A stretch of DNA of 64,000 bases from Microbacterium galbinum (GCF_023101185.1 NZ_CP078077.1:2571630-2635629), one strand, 5' to 3'. Numbered from the stretch's first letter, positions 1 through 11,655 are shown. Made by a program: numbers and translations. Notes: generated by a model not told the origin, from the letters alone.

Positions 1-1
1 C

Positions 2-514
2 GAAGAGGCTCTGGGACGGGCGACCGGAGACATCCTGATGCTCTCCGATCAGGACGACGTCTGGGTGCCAGGGCGTCGCGCGCTGTTCGTGGCGGCGCTC
101 GAGGACTCCGCCGTCGCGGCATCCAACCTGGTACTGCTCGGTTCGGACGAACCGCTGCCGAATCCGCTCACCCGTCGCCCGTGGCGGCTGCGCGCCGCGT
201 GGTCCCGGCAGGGCACCCGTAACGCGCTGCGGATCTTCGCGGGCATGGCCCCGTATTACGGATGCGCGATGGCGATCCGCCGCGACGTCATGGATCGGAT
301 CCTTCCGTTTCCGGACTACCTCGACGAGAGCCACGACCTCTGGATCGCGCTCTTCGGCAATGCGCACCGCACCATGGCGCACATCGAGACGGCGACGATC
401 CGGCGACGCATTCACGACGCGAACGCCTCTCCGTCCCGTCCGCGTGGCATCGGAGCGGTGCTCCGCGCGCGCGTGATGCTGCTGCGTGCGTGGGGGAGCG
501 CCCGCCGCCGCTGA
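2..514 (+). CDS. Family 2 glycosyltransferase, C-terminal part (5' end outside window)
   Basis: The reading frame is already open at the window edge and ends at TGA 512-514, giving about 170 residues. Residues near the start carry LMLSDQDDVW, the acidic DxD-type nucleotide-sugar/metal motif of family 2 (rhamnosyltransferase-like) enzymes, followed by a typical C-terminal half with SHDLWIALF. The substrate cannot be read from the sequence. Its stop abuts the stop of the convergent glycosyltransferase on the other strand with no spacer. The neighbourhood suggests surface-polysaccharide synthesis on the cytoplasmic side of the membrane. Confidence 0.85.
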   Translation, partial: EEALGRATGDILMLSDQDDVWVPGRRALFVAALEDSAVAASNLVLLGSDEPLPNPLTRRPWRLRAAWSRQGTRNALRIFAGMAPYYGCAMAIRRDVMDRILPFPDYLDESHDLWIALFGNAHRTMAHIETATIRRRIHDANASPSRPRGIGAVLRARVMLLRAWGSARRR

Positions 515-2705
<2,191 letters not shown>

Positions 2706-2736
2706 TCGGCGACCGGACGATGTTCCTCACACCGGG

Positions 2737-3528
2737 ATGAGCGAGACCTCGATCGGCGCGCCGGGTTCGGCGCGGCGCTACCTGCACTCCCTCTGGCTCC
2801 TGTCGGCCCGCGATCTCCGCGTGCGCTACGCCACGAGCTGGCTGGGATATCTGTGGTCGGTACTCGACCCTCTGCTGATGAGCCTGATCTACTGGTTCGT
2901 CTTCACCCAGGTCTTCTCGCGAACGGTCGGTGAGCAGCCCTACATCGTCTTCCTGATCTCGGCGCTCCTGCCGTGGGTGTGGTTCAACTCGGCCGTCACC
3001 GACTTCACCCGCGCCTTCAGCCGCGACTCCAAGCTCGTGCGCTCCACCGCGATCCCGCGATCGATCTGGGTCAACCGGATCGTGCTGAGCAAGGGCATCG
3101 AGTTCCTCTGCTCGCTGCCCGTGCTCGCGGCCTTCGCGATCTTCGCGGGTGCGACGGTGTCGTGGCAGCTGCTGTGGTTCCCTGTCGCGGTGCTCCTGCA
3201 GGCGGTTCTGCTGGTGGGCCTCGGACTCCTGGTGGCTCCGCTGTGCGCGCTGTACGCCGACCTCGAGCGCACCACCCGCCTGATCCTGCGCGTGCTGTTC
3301 TACGCCTCACCGATCATCTACGCCGGCTCCGACCTCCCGGGGGCTTTCGGCGAGTTCGCGGCGGCCAACCCGCTGTTCGGCATCTTCAGCCTCTACCGGG
3401 TCGCGTTCTTCCCCGATCAGTGGAACCCCACCGAGATCCTGGGCGCGGTGCTCGTCAGCGCCCTCATTCTGGTGCTCGGCATCCTCGTCTTCCGGCGCCT
3501 CGAGCCCGCTGTCCTGAAGGAGCTGTGA
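2737..3528 (+). CDS. wzm: Polysaccharide ABC exporter, permease subunit (Wzm type)
   Basis: ABC-2 type membrane subunit of 263 residues with about six transmembrane segments. It has the cytoplasmic motif LSARDLRVRYATSWLGYLWS typical of Wzm/RfbD/TagG exporters. It should flip a lipid-linked glycan made in the cytosol to the outer face. Its stop codon overlaps the start of the ATPase gene by one base (TGATG), so the two subunits are translationally coupled. The order glf-wzm-wzt next to GlfT-like genes resembles the Rv3781-Rv3783 exporter region of mycobacteria, so galactan is the likely cargo (inference). Confidence 0.93.
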   Translation: MSETSIGAPGSARRYLHSLWLLSARDLRVRYATSWLGYLWSVLDPLLMSLIYWFVFTQVFSRTVGEQPYIVFLISALLPWVWFNSAVTDFTRAFSRDSKLVRSTAIPRSIWVNRIVLSKGIEFLCSLPVLAAFAIFAGATVSWQLLWFPVAVLLQAVLLVGLGLLVAPLCALYADLERTTRLILRVLFYASPIIYAGSDLPGAFGEFAAANPLFGIFSLYRVAFFPDQWNPTEILGAVLVSALILVLGILVFRRLEPAVLKEL

Positions 3529-4262
3529 TGAGCGCGATCGAGGTCGTCGATCTGGGCGTCCGCTTCCGCCGTAATCGCCGAGGCCGCCGAAGTTTCAAGG
3601 ATCTCTTCGGAGGCAAGGGCCGCGGCAAGCGTCCCGGCGAGTTCTGGGCCCTCCGGAACGTCTCGTTCACGGTGCAGCCCGGCGAGTCCATCGGTGTCGT
3701 CGGTCGCAACGGCCAGGGCAAGTCCACGCTGCTCAAGCTCGTGGCCGGGGTGCTCCTCCCCGACGAGGGGCGCGTGGACGTCCACCAGGGCGTCGCGCCG
3801 TTGATCGAGCTCACCGGAGGTTTCGTCGGCGATCTCACGGTGCGCGAGAACGTGCGTCTCACCGCGGGATTGCACGGGATGAGCCGCGCGGAGATCTCCC
3901 GTCGGTTCGACGGCATCATCGCGTTCGCCGAGCTGCAGGACTTCCTCGACACCCCCTACAAGCATCTGTCGAACGGTATGAAGGTGCGTCTCGCCTTCTC
4001 CGTCGTCTCGCAGCTCGAAGAGCCGATCCTTCTCGTCGACGAGGTGCTCGCGGTGGGGGACAAGGCCTTCCGTGAGAAGTGCTATCGCCGCATCGACGAG
4101 CTGCTCGCCGAGGGTCGCACGCTCTTCTTCGTGAGCCACAACGAGCGAGATCTGCGTCGGTTCTGCGAGCGCGGTCTCTATCTCGACAAGGGGGCGCTCG
4201 TGCTCGACGGCCCGATCGGCGACGTGCTCGACCGGTACAACGCCGACAGCACCCCGGCCTGA
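3528..4262 (+). CDS. wzt: Polysaccharide ABC exporter, ATPase subunit (Wzt type)
   Basis: ATP-binding subunit of 244 residues. Walker A is GRNGQGKST, the ABC signature region is HLSNGMKVRLAF, and Walker B is PILLVDEVLAVGD followed by the switch histidine in FFVSHNERDL. It ends shortly after the nucleotide-binding domain and lacks the C-terminal carbohydrate-binding domain seen in some Gram-negative Wzt proteins, so export is probably not gated by a terminal-sugar cap. The ATG shares its first base with the wzm stop. It converges on the small membrane protein gene after 39 bases. Confidence 0.95.
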   Translation: MSAIEVVDLGVRFRRNRRGRRSFKDLFGGKGRGKRPGEFWALRNVSFTVQPGESIGVVGRNGQGKSTLLKLVAGVLLPDEGRVDVHQGVAPLIELTGGFVGDLTVRENVRLTAGLHGMSRAEISRRFDGIIAFAELQDFLDTPYKHLSNGMKVRLAFSVVSQLEEPILLVDEVLAVGDKAFREKCYRRIDELLAEGRTLFFVSHNERDLRRFCERGLYLDKGALVLDGPIGDVLDRYNADSTPA

Positions 4263-4301
4263 GCCGGCAGCCCCGGCCTGAACGGAATGCCGCGCCCCGG
4301 A

Positions 4302-4895
4302 TCAGATCTCGATGAGATCCCGAAGCGCCTGGAGTCGCTCACGAGCCGTCGTCACAGAGTCCGTCGTGCCCCCGCCGCTCTCGGCGGCGGAGCGGACCTC
4401 GCTCAGCGCCGCGGAGTACTCCGAGACGGCGGTGAACCAGGAGTCCGAAATCGACGTGGGCGGCGTCGTCTCCGCCAACCGCTGAGCATCCTGCTGCAGC
4501 TGATCGACGACTCCGACGGCGTCCTGCCCGCTGAGCTGAGCCAGCATGTCGAGGCCGCGGACGCCGTCATCGAGGCGGGGCTGCACCTGTGCCACGAAAG
4601 CGGAGAGGTCGGGTGCCGGCGCGACCGGGGGAGTGCCCGGCTCCTCGGACGGGTTCTCGGAGGCTCCTGGATCGGGCTCACCCGACGGCGACGGGCTCGC
4701 GGTCTCCGAGGACGACGGTGACGGCGACGGGGAGCCGCCCGGCGTCTCACCGCGGAGCAGGAAGAACCACAGGAGCGCCGCCACGATCGCGAGCGCCAGG
4801 ATCACCGAACCGATGATGATCCAGATGCGTGCACGATTCTTCGGTTTGGGTGGGATGGGGGCCCAGCGCAGTTCCGGCTGAGGGGTGTTCGACAT
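4302..4895 (-). CDS. Single-pass membrane protein with Ser/Pro/Glu-rich linker, unknown function
   Basis: A 197-residue protein I do not recognise. It has a short basic cytoplasmic N-terminus, one transmembrane helix at about residues 25-46, a low-complexity Ser/Pro/Glu/Gly linker (about 48-95) and a helical extracytoplasmic domain (about 96-197) without cysteines. The start is fixed by TGATG overlap with the GlfT1-like gene, so it is co-translated with the galactofuranosyltransferases and is probably an accessory of that pathway (inference from position). The frame stays open upstream, but that part lies inside the neighbouring gene. Confidence 0.75.
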   Translation of the reverse strand: MSNTPQPELRWAPIPPKPKNRARIWIIIGSVILALAIVAALLWFFLLRGETPGGSPSPSPSSSETASPSPSGEPDPGASENPSEEPGTPPVAPAPDLSAFVAQVQPRLDDGVRGLDMLAQLSGQDAVGVVDQLQQDAQRLAETTPPTSISDSWFTAVSEYSAALSEVRSAAESGGGTTDSVTTARERLQALRDLIEI

Positions 4896-5857
4896 CACGC
4901 CTCCAGGGGCGGCATCGGCTGCCAGGAGCGATCCCGGGAGATCTTCCGCCCCTCCTTGAGGCCGCGGAACAGATTGCTGGTTCCGCGCACGGTGCGCTCG
5001 ACGAAGACCAGGCGGATCAGCTCCTTGGCGAAGGTCATCGCCGTGCCCAGGCCGAAGAGCACCGGGTTGTAGGTGTCGTGGATGCGGTAGTAGTGCTTGA
5101 TGTGGGCACGGTTGCGCATGATGTAGAAGCGATACGCGTTGCTCGACGCGTTCATGTGGCGGATGCCCATGTCCCACTGCTTGATCTCGCGGGTACGGCG
5201 CAGCACGAACTCATCGACGATCACGGCGGTCGTGAGGCGCGATGCCAGCCAGCCGTACATCTGATCGTCCCAGTAGATGAAGAAGCGATGGTCGGGGAGG
5301 CCGATCCGCTTCACGATCGAGCGGTGGATGAACATCCCCTCGAAGCATCCGCTGTTCATCTCCTTGAACCCCGAGGCGTCGAAGCCGGACGGCGCGAACG
5401 GGATCGGGATCCCCATGCGCTCGGCGATCCGGTACTGCCAGTAGAACTCGCTGCCGTCGTAGTCGTAGCGGCGTCCCTGGATGCTCTTGAACCGCGAGGA
5501 CCACTTGCCCATCTTCGCGAGACCGTCGGGGATGACCTCGACGTCGTCGTCCATCATCCAGATCCATTCGGAACCCAGCTCGTACGCCGTGCGCATGCCT
5601 TCGCTGAACCCACCGGATCCGCCGGTGTTCGTCTCGAGGCGGCGGTAGACGATCTCGGTGCCGATGCCCGCCCGGAACGACTCCACGACCTCGGTCGTGT
5701 CGTCGGCGGACGCGTTGTCGATGATCACGACGTGGCCCGGCTTCGGGTCCATCGTCGTGATGCTCTCCAGCAACCCGGTGAGCAGGTGCGAGCGGTTGTA
5801 GGTGACGATGACGATCGTCGCCGTGGCCGGGTCGAAGGCGACGGATGCCGCGGTCAT
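4895..5857 (-). CDS. GlfT1-like galactofuranosyltransferase
   Basis: Family 2 glycosyltransferase of 320 residues. It has TIVIVTYNR near the N-terminus, NTGGSGGFSEGM (about 77-88), WMMDDDVEV with the DDD motif at 103-105, and IYWDDQMYGW at about 194-203. The GGSGGF and WDD signatures are shared with the mycobacterial initiating transferase GlfT1, which adds the first Galf residues to a lipid-linked acceptor and is about 304 residues long. The ATG at 5857 sits in a 4-base ATGA overlap with the GlfT2-like gene, so the two are coupled. Galf specificity is inferred from family and context. Confidence 0.85.
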   Translation of the reverse strand: MTAASVAFDPATATIVIVTYNRSHLLTGLLESITTMDPKPGHVVIIDNASADDTTEVVESFRAGIGTEIVYRRLETNTGGSGGFSEGMRTAYELGSEWIWMMDDDVEVIPDGLAKMGKWSSRFKSIQGRRYDYDGSEFYWQYRIAERMGIPIPFAPSGFDASGFKEMNSGCFEGMFIHRSIVKRIGLPDHRFFIYWDDQMYGWLASRLTTAVIVDEFVLRRTREIKQWDMGIRHMNASSNAYRFYIMRNRAHIKHYYRIHDTYNPVLFGLGTAMTFAKELIRLVFVERTVRGTSNLFRGLKEGRKISRDRSWQPMPPLEA

Positions 5858-7767
5858 GCCTGCTCCTCGAAGATCTGCTCCCAGGATTCTGGCGAGACGA
5901 GTCCGGGCAGCGCATCGCGGTACTGCTTCTGCAGCTCCGGCCACCTGCGCTGCAGTTCTGCGTGGAGGCGCACGCTCTCGCGCAGCATCCGGCGGTACTT
6001 CGCGCGGTCGCGCGTGTAGATGTTCTTCCCCGACCCGTCGGCCGTGCTGACGAGTGCGCTGTCGAAGACCGGAAGGCGCCACCAGTGCGCATCGTCCTTA
6101 CCGAACTCCACCTCGGGCTGGGCCACGTTGGCGGGATTCGGCTTGTGGAGCCAGTGCGCGATCAGCGTCGTCAGGGTGAACTTGCGCAGCGCCAGGCCGC
6201 TCGGGCTGTCGTACTCGTGCCGTGAGCGCTGTCGCTGGAAGACCTGGCGTCCACGACGCGAGTGGAGGACGGCCGTCGGGTCCTTATGGATCACGGTCTC
6301 GGGGTACTCCGACGACAGCGCTCGGGCGGCCGGCATCGCGGTCGCGAGCGTGCGCCGCATGTGGTCCGGGCCGGAGAGCACGTCGCGCAGGGCGCGCGCA
6401 CGGAGGGCCACCGGGTAGTACTGCATCATCATGAGGTGCTTGAGGTCCACGCGGCGGCTGTGTCGGATCAGGCGCCCGCCCTTCGGGGCGTTCGAGTGGA
6501 GGAGCCCCGCCACGATGCGGTTGCGGGCATGGAAGTACGCCTGCCAGTCGATCGAGTCGTCCTTGTTGAGCCACGACACGTGCCACAGGGCGACGCCCGG
6601 CATCGACACCGTCGGGAATCCGGCCTCGCCAGCGCGCAGGCAGAACTCGGCATCGTCCCACTTGATGAACGCGGGGAGTGAGAGACCGACCTTGCGGATC
6701 GCATCGAGGGGGATGAGACACATCCACCAGCCGTTGTAGGCGGAATCCATGCGCATGTGCAGAAGCGGCGACTGGCGCAGGTTCGAGGCGCCGAAGTCGT
6801 GCGGCATCTCCTCCTGATAGAGGTTGCGCCACATGAACGGCGCTTCGTCGACGACCTCGGCCCAGCCGTGCAGCTTGGGCCGGTCGAGCAGATCGAACAT
6901 GTGGCCACCCACGAGCACCGGGTTCGTGGCGTACCGCCCGAAGACGACGGAACGGCGCAGCGACTCCGGCTCGATGCGCACGTCGTCGTCGAGGAGCTGT
7001 ACGAAGTCGCTCTCCGGGCGCTGCAGGGTCTCGTGCATCGCCCGGGCGAAGCCGCCGGAGCCGCCGAGGTTCGCCTGCCGGATCACCTGGAGGGTCTCGC
7101 CGAGCTCGGCCGCGACCTCCGTGAATCCGTCCTGATCGGCGACGAGCTGGGTGCCCTGGTCGACGAGGAAGATGCGGTCGACGAACTCGAGAGCATCGGG
7201 CGATGCGGCGAGGGCCTGCAGGGTCTCGACGCAGTAGTCGGGCTTGTTGTAGGTCGTGATTCCCAGCGAGGCCTTGCCCGTGCGGGCCGGCTCCTGCTCG
7301 GTGGTCCACTCGGCGCCCTCGAGGATGACGTTACTCTCGTCGGCGACGACGTCGAACCAGAGCCATCCGCCGTCGCTGTACTGGGTGAGTTCGAGGTCGA
7401 ACGTCGTCGACGATTCGCCGGTGACCTCGCTCGTGGCGACGCGCTGACGCACACCGGAGCCGTTCGATCGGTACACGAGGAGGGTGGCGGATCCGCTGGT
7501 GCGGACGGTCAGCTGCACCTGGCGGATGCTCGTCCAGTGCTGCCAATACGAGGCGGGGAACGCGTTGAAGTACGTGCCGAGCGACACTCGTCGGCCAGCG
7601 ACGATGCGGGCGCGGTGGCGGCCGAGGATGTTGCCGAGATGCGCACGGTTCGAGACGCGCACCGGCTCGTTCTCGATGACCGACCACGTCTCGGGGTCGG
7701 CGTACAGCGGGAGGAGGTCGGGGTCGCGATCGAGCGGGAAGACGACGTTCTGCAGGACGTGGGCCAC
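5854..7767 (-). CDS. glfT2: GlfT2-like galactofuranan polymerase
   Basis: Processive galactofuranosyltransferase of 637 residues, the length I recall for M. tuberculosis GlfT2. An N-terminal beta-rich domain (about 1-160) precedes the GT-A domain. Visible motifs are NLGGSGGF (233-240), LLDDDV with DDD at 260-262, the WW pair at 347-348, WDD at 370-372 (catalytic acids) and HVSWLNKDDSIDW from His396; several of these positions coincide with functional residues reported for the mycobacterial enzyme. GTG 7767 is chosen because GGAG lies nine bases upstream; the frame continues to 7959 without homology. It heads an operon with the GlfT1-like gene and the anchored protein. Confidence 0.93.
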   Translation of the reverse strand: MAHVLQNVVFPLDRDPDLLPLYADPETWSVIENEPVRVSNRAHLGNILGRHRARIVAGRRVSLGTYFNAFPASYWQHWTSIRQVQLTVRTSGSATLLVYRSNGSGVRQRVATSEVTGESSTTFDLELTQYSDGGWLWFDVVADESNVILEGAEWTTEQEPARTGKASLGITTYNKPDYCVETLQALAASPDALEFVDRIFLVDQGTQLVADQDGFTEVAAELGETLQVIRQANLGGSGGFARAMHETLQRPESDFVQLLDDDVRIEPESLRRSVVFGRYATNPVLVGGHMFDLLDRPKLHGWAEVVDEAPFMWRNLYQEEMPHDFGASNLRQSPLLHMRMDSAYNGWWMCLIPLDAIRKVGLSLPAFIKWDDAEFCLRAGEAGFPTVSMPGVALWHVSWLNKDDSIDWQAYFHARNRIVAGLLHSNAPKGGRLIRHSRRVDLKHLMMMQYYPVALRARALRDVLSGPDHMRRTLATAMPAARALSSEYPETVIHKDPTAVLHSRRGRQVFQRQRSRHEYDSPSGLALRKFTLTTLIAHWLHKPNPANVAQPEVEFGKDDAHWWRLPVFDSALVSTADGSGKNIYTRDRAKYRRMLRESVRLHAELQRRWPELQKQYRDALPGLVSPESWEQIFEEQA

Positions 7768-7910
7768 GGGGGAGTTCTCCGGAGGGGTTTGCGCCGACTG
7801 CCGCCGGACGGGCGGAGCAGTGGACTCTGCGAGCAGTGAGTAGCCTACCCTCCACCACCTCGGGATCCGCGGAGAGTCGGCGGGTCCCGGGCGGTGTCGA
7901 GGGCGCGGGA

Positions 7911-7916
7911 TAGGAT
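7911..7916 (+). promoter_or_regulatory. -10 element for galE
   Basis: TAGGAT lies eight bases before the galE ATG, implying a transcript that starts at or very near the start codon. Confidence 0.5.
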
Positions 7917-7924
7917 GGCGGGCG

Positions 7925-8932
7925 ATGAAGGTATTGATCACCGGCGGTGCGGGATACATCGGATCGACTGTCGCGACGGCGTGCCTGGAGGCCGGGATCG
8001 AGACGGTCCTGATCGACGATCTGTCGACCGGGCTGCGCGCGTTCGGCGAGGGGCGGGGCCTCTACGTCGGCGACATCGCGGATGCCGAGGTCCTCGACCG
8101 GGTGCTGGCCGACCACCCCGACATCGACGCCGTGGTGCACTGCGCCGCGCGGATCGTGGTGCCCGAGTCCGTCGACGATCCCCTGGGCTACTACGACACG
8201 AACGTGGGCAAGACGGTGCTGCTCCTCGCACGCCTCCGCGCGGCCGGAATCGATCGGATCGTGTTCAGCTCCTCCGCCGCGGTCTACGCGGCCGAGACCG
8301 GCGGCGGGGTCGACGAGTCCGGGGCGCTCGCACCGTCGAGTCCGTACGCCTCGACGAAGGCCATGGTCGAGCAGATCCTCCGCGATGCGGCGGTGGCCGG
8401 CGACTTCCGCGCGATCGCTCTGCGCTACTTCAATCCGATCGGTGCCGACCCCCGCCTGCGCACCGGGCTCCAGAACCCGCGACCGACCCATGCGCTCGGC
8501 AAGATCATGCAGGCGAAGGCCGAGGGCGTGCCGTTCACGATCACCGGCACCGACTGGCCCACGCGCGACGGTTCCGGCCTGCGCGACTACATCCATGTGT
8601 GGGACCTCGCCCTCGCCCATGTCGCCGCCGTGCAGCGCTTCGACGACATCGTGACGACGCCGGATCCCTACCGGGTGATCAATCTGGGCACCGGCGACGG
8701 CGTCACCGTGCGCGAACTCGTCGCCGCCTTCGAGCGGGTGACGGGGGAGACCCTTCCCGTCGTCGATGCGCCGCGTCGCGCAGGGGACCAAGCCGGAGCC
8801 TTCGCGATCGTCGATCGAGCGCACGATCTGCTCGGTTGGCGCGCGGAGCGATCGACCGACGACGGCGTGCGCGATGCCCTCGACTGGGCGGAGAAGCTGC
8901 CCGCCGTGCGCGCCGCCTCCGACGCGCTCTGA
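7925..8932 (+). CDS. galE: UDP-glucose 4-epimerase
   Basis: Extended short-chain dehydrogenase of 335 residues that interconverts UDP-glucose and UDP-galactose with bound NAD+. It has the GGAGYIG nucleotide motif (7-13), the catalytic Ser region SSSAAV (115-120) and the YxxxK pair Tyr141/Lys145 in PYASTK. RYFNPIGADP and the RDYIHVWDLA signature are also present. It is divergent from the GlfT2-like gene and supplies the UDP-Gal that Glf converts to UDP-Galf, so it completes the precursor route within this cluster. TAGGAT eight bases before ATG suggests a nearly leaderless mRNA. Confidence 0.96.
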   Translation: MKVLITGGAGYIGSTVATACLEAGIETVLIDDLSTGLRAFGEGRGLYVGDIADAEVLDRVLADHPDIDAVVHCAARIVVPESVDDPLGYYDTNVGKTVLLLARLRAAGIDRIVFSSSAAVYAAETGGGVDESGALAPSSPYASTKAMVEQILRDAAVAGDFRAIALRYFNPIGADPRLRTGLQNPRPTHALGKIMQAKAEGVPFTITGTDWPTRDGSGLRDYIHVWDLALAHVAAVQRFDDIVTTPDPYRVINLGTGDGVTVRELVAAFERVTGETLPVVDAPRRAGDQAGAFAIVDRAHDLLGWRAERSTDDGVRDALDWAEKLPAVRAASDAL

Positions 8933-8944
8933 TCGAGCGTTCGC

Positions 8945-10243
8945 TCAGCCCTGCGCGCGCAGCGTCGGGATCACACCCGTGTGCGCGGCGTCGATGTTCT
9001 CCCGCCAGGAGCGCGACTGGCCGGCGCGCAGCGCGCAGAGCACGAGCAGGAACCACCCGGCTCCCACCAGGGTGAAGCTCTCGAAGACCGAGTCGACGGC
9101 GAGCGTGATCAGAGTGATGGGCGTCCACGCGTAGACGACGGAACGGCGCACGCTCGCCACCAACCAGGAACGAACGAGCGCGACGCCTCCGAGCAGGAGG
9201 AACAGCACGAGTCCGGCGGTGCCGAGCTGGAGCAGGACGTCGAAGAAGGCGTTCAGTGCGCTTTGATGACGATCGTCGAGCAGGAAGTTGATGTACGTGA
9301 AGGGGTATTCGCCCCGCGCCCATGCCCCGAACCAGCCCCAGCCCTCGATCGGCTTGAGGGCGACGAAGTCGAGGATGGTGTTCCACAGGGTGGCGCGGAT
9401 CGAGAAGTCCGAACCCGCGTCGAGCAGCGCGATGATCTGGTGCCGGAAGGCGAAGGCCACCGCCACGGCAGCGGTGACGAGCACGCTGAGCGACCATTGC
9501 ACGATGCTGCGTCGGGCCGGGGGCGAGTGCCGCACCAGGGTCAGCGCCGCCGTCACGATCCCCACCGCGGCGGCGAGGACGAGCACGGTCGGGGAGGACG
9601 AGAAGGCGGCGAGGAGTGCCGCGAGAGCGATGGACGGGATGGCGATCGCTCGACTCACGGACTGGGTACGCCACTCGATCACGAAGGTGATGAGGGCGAT
9701 CACGGCGACGAAGCCGAGCATGTTCCGGCTGCCGAAGATGCCCTGGACGGGGCCGCCGGCCGCGAGGTTCCCCTGGATCCCGAGCGCGACGAACGGCACG
9801 TCGAGCAGGATGCCGGAGAGGGTCTCGAGCGCGAGGGAGACGACGAGGAGTCCGCGCAGCGCATCGCCGAGAGCGCGGACGGTCTGCAGGGTGTCGCGGA
9901 TATGCCCGACGGTGAGGGCGAGGAACGCGTAGCCGAACAGCGACGACCACCCCAGCAGCGTCTCGCCGCGGTCGGTCGTCCACACCAGGCTCACCAGCGC
10001 CCACCCGAGGAAGGCGTAGAGCGAGAACGGTGCCAGGCGCAGCGCGGAGAGCTCCTCGCGCCGCGCCCACAGGATCGCCGCTCCGAGCAGGCAGAGCACG
10101 GCGATGATCGTCGCGAGCGTCACACGCGAGGTCAGTCGCTCGATCGCGAACGATCCGAACACGGCGGTGATCACCGCGAGCGTGAATGCCCTGGCCATCT
10201 CGACCGATCCGAGGAGTCGGACCGCACGGGTGGTCGACGTCAC
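8945..10243 (-). CDS. O-antigen ligase/polymerase-like polytopic membrane protein (second copy)
   Basis: A 432-residue protein with about ten to twelve hydrophobic helices and the central periplasmic-loop pattern of the Wzy_C/O-antigen ligase family: GIFGSRNMLGF, then the FSIRATLWNTILDFV and KPIEGWGWFGAW segments. These enzymes join or polymerise lipid-linked glycans outside the membrane. GTG 10243 overlaps the stop of the upstream paralogue by four bases (GTGA); an internal Met at codon 16 is the alternative. It forms a two-gene operon with that paralogue. Ligase and polymerase cannot be told apart from sequence alone. Confidence 0.8.
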   Translation of the reverse strand: MTSTTRAVRLLGSVEMARAFTLAVITAVFGSFAIERLTSRVTLATIIAVLCLLGAAILWARREELSALRLAPFSLYAFLGWALVSLVWTTDRGETLLGWSSLFGYAFLALTVGHIRDTLQTVRALGDALRGLLVVSLALETLSGILLDVPFVALGIQGNLAAGGPVQGIFGSRNMLGFVAVIALITFVIEWRTQSVSRAIAIPSIALAALLAAFSSSPTVLVLAAAVGIVTAALTLVRHSPPARRSIVQWSLSVLVTAAVAVAFAFRHQIIALLDAGSDFSIRATLWNTILDFVALKPIEGWGWFGAWARGEYPFTYINFLLDDRHQSALNAFFDVLLQLGTAGLVLFLLLGGVALVRSWLVASVRRSVVYAWTPITLITLAVDSVFESFTLVGAGWFLLVLCALRAGQSRSWRENIDAAHTGVIPTLRAQG

Positions 10244-11655
10244 GGGATCCGCCGGGCGCGCGCGCCGCGGTCGAACAACTGCTCCCGCTCGCCGACGCCG
10301 ATCAGGGGCACCGACTTGAGCTTGAACGTGAACATCACCAGCAGCATCCATCCCCAGAGCATGATCGGGGTCGACTCGGAGAGTCCCTGCACCAGCAGCA
10401 CGATCGTGAACATGCTCGGCAGGAGCGTGATCGGCGAGAAGTTGCGCGAGGAGTTGAGATCCCATCGGGGGCGGTCGACGGCGAAGAACCACGACCGCCA
10501 GAGCAGGCTCAGATACGAGATGCCCATCAGGATCACGCCGAGGACGCCGAGCTGCATGAGCACGTCGAGCCACATGTTGTGCGCGTGGAAGACGGTGAGG
10601 CCGTGGTCGACGATCCAGCCGTCGAAGGCGGGATCGTCGGGAATCCACGGACTCGAGAAGCCGTTGCCGAACAACGGATGCTGGGCAGCGCGCTCGAGCA
10701 CCGCGGTCCAGATCTTGTCGGAGCGCCCCGTCAGGTCGGCGCTGCGTCCGACCAGGCCGAGCAGCGGCTCCCGGAGCAGCCACACGGCGGCGGCGAGCAC
10801 GGCGGAGCCGCCGATCGCGATCACGTAGATGCGCGTGCGGTCCCCGGGCGTGCGCGCGCGACGCATGACGAGGGCGACGGCCAGCGCGACGCCCACGGCG
10901 GCGGCGCAGATGAGGGCGGTGGTCGAGGCGGTGCGCACGAGGAAGAACGCGGCGAGCAGCATCCACAGCGCGAGCGTGGTCCGCCAGCGCGCGCGGGCGG
11001 CGAAGAGCACTCCGAAGGTGAGGATCGCGAACAGGGAGATGATCGCGAGGATGTTCGCGTTCGCCACGATGCCCTGGAGCCGACCGCCGTCGAACAGGTT
11101 GTCGCGCACCCAGTACAGCTGCGGGTCGATCCCGTCCTCGGGGATGACGGCGAAGTTCGGAAGCAGCGGGCCGTGGATCACCAGCGACACCCACAGCTCG
11201 AGCGCGATCGAGAGGCCGAGGATCCACTTGAACGTCGACGAGAGGGCACGCACGATCTCGTGCCACGTCAGCACGTGCGCGACGAACAGTCCGTTGACGG
11301 TCACCGCGGCGAGGAGCAGCCAGGTGAGCAACGTCGGTCCCCGCCACTGAGACCACGCGACCGAGACGAGCGCGAGGGTCGTGTAGGCGAGAGCCGTCCA
11401 CGGCAGGCGCCGCCAGCGGAACGCCTGGGGGCGGTTGCGCGCCAGCATCGGGACGCCGATCGCGACCGTGGCCAGCGTGAACACGACGAGCACGACGGCG
11501 GCGCCGAGCATTCCGAGGAGGTTGTAGACGGCGGTGTGCGCGAACGTGACGAAGAGCGTGAGGATCACGTAGCCGCGCAACAGCAGATGCCCCGTCGATT
11601 CCCGCTCGGGGGCGGTCGGCGGGGCGCTCACCGGATGCTGGGTGTACTGGGCCAT
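10240..11655 (-). CDS. O-antigen ligase/polymerase-like polytopic membrane protein (first copy)
   Basis: Membrane protein of 471 residues with about twelve helices. The Wzy_C-type signature region includes GIVANANILAIIS, SDKIWTAVLERAAQHPLFGNGF and VFHAHNMWLDVLMQLG, where the histidine of HAHNMWLD is a conserved functional position in the ligase family. It is paralogous to the following gene, with which it overlaps by four bases. Both probably act on the outer face of the membrane on glycans exported by Wzm/Wzt or by a separate flippase (inference). It is divergent from manA. Confidence 0.82.
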   Translation of the reverse strand: MAQYTQHPVSAPPTAPERESTGHLLLRGYVILTLFVTFAHTAVYNLLGMLGAAVVLVVFTLATVAIGVPMLARNRPQAFRWRRLPWTALAYTTLALVSVAWSQWRGPTLLTWLLLAAVTVNGLFVAHVLTWHEIVRALSSTFKWILGLSIALELWVSLVIHGPLLPNFAVIPEDGIDPQLYWVRDNLFDGGRLQGIVANANILAIISLFAILTFGVLFAARARWRTTLALWMLLAAFFLVRTASTTALICAAAVGVALAVALVMRRARTPGDRTRIYVIAIGGSAVLAAAVWLLREPLLGLVGRSADLTGRSDKIWTAVLERAAQHPLFGNGFSSPWIPDDPAFDGWIVDHGLTVFHAHNMWLDVLMQLGVLGVILMGISYLSLLWRSWFFAVDRPRWDLNSSRNFSPITLLPSMFTIVLLVQGLSESTPIMLWGWMLLVMFTFKLKSVPLIGVGEREQLFDRGARARRIP

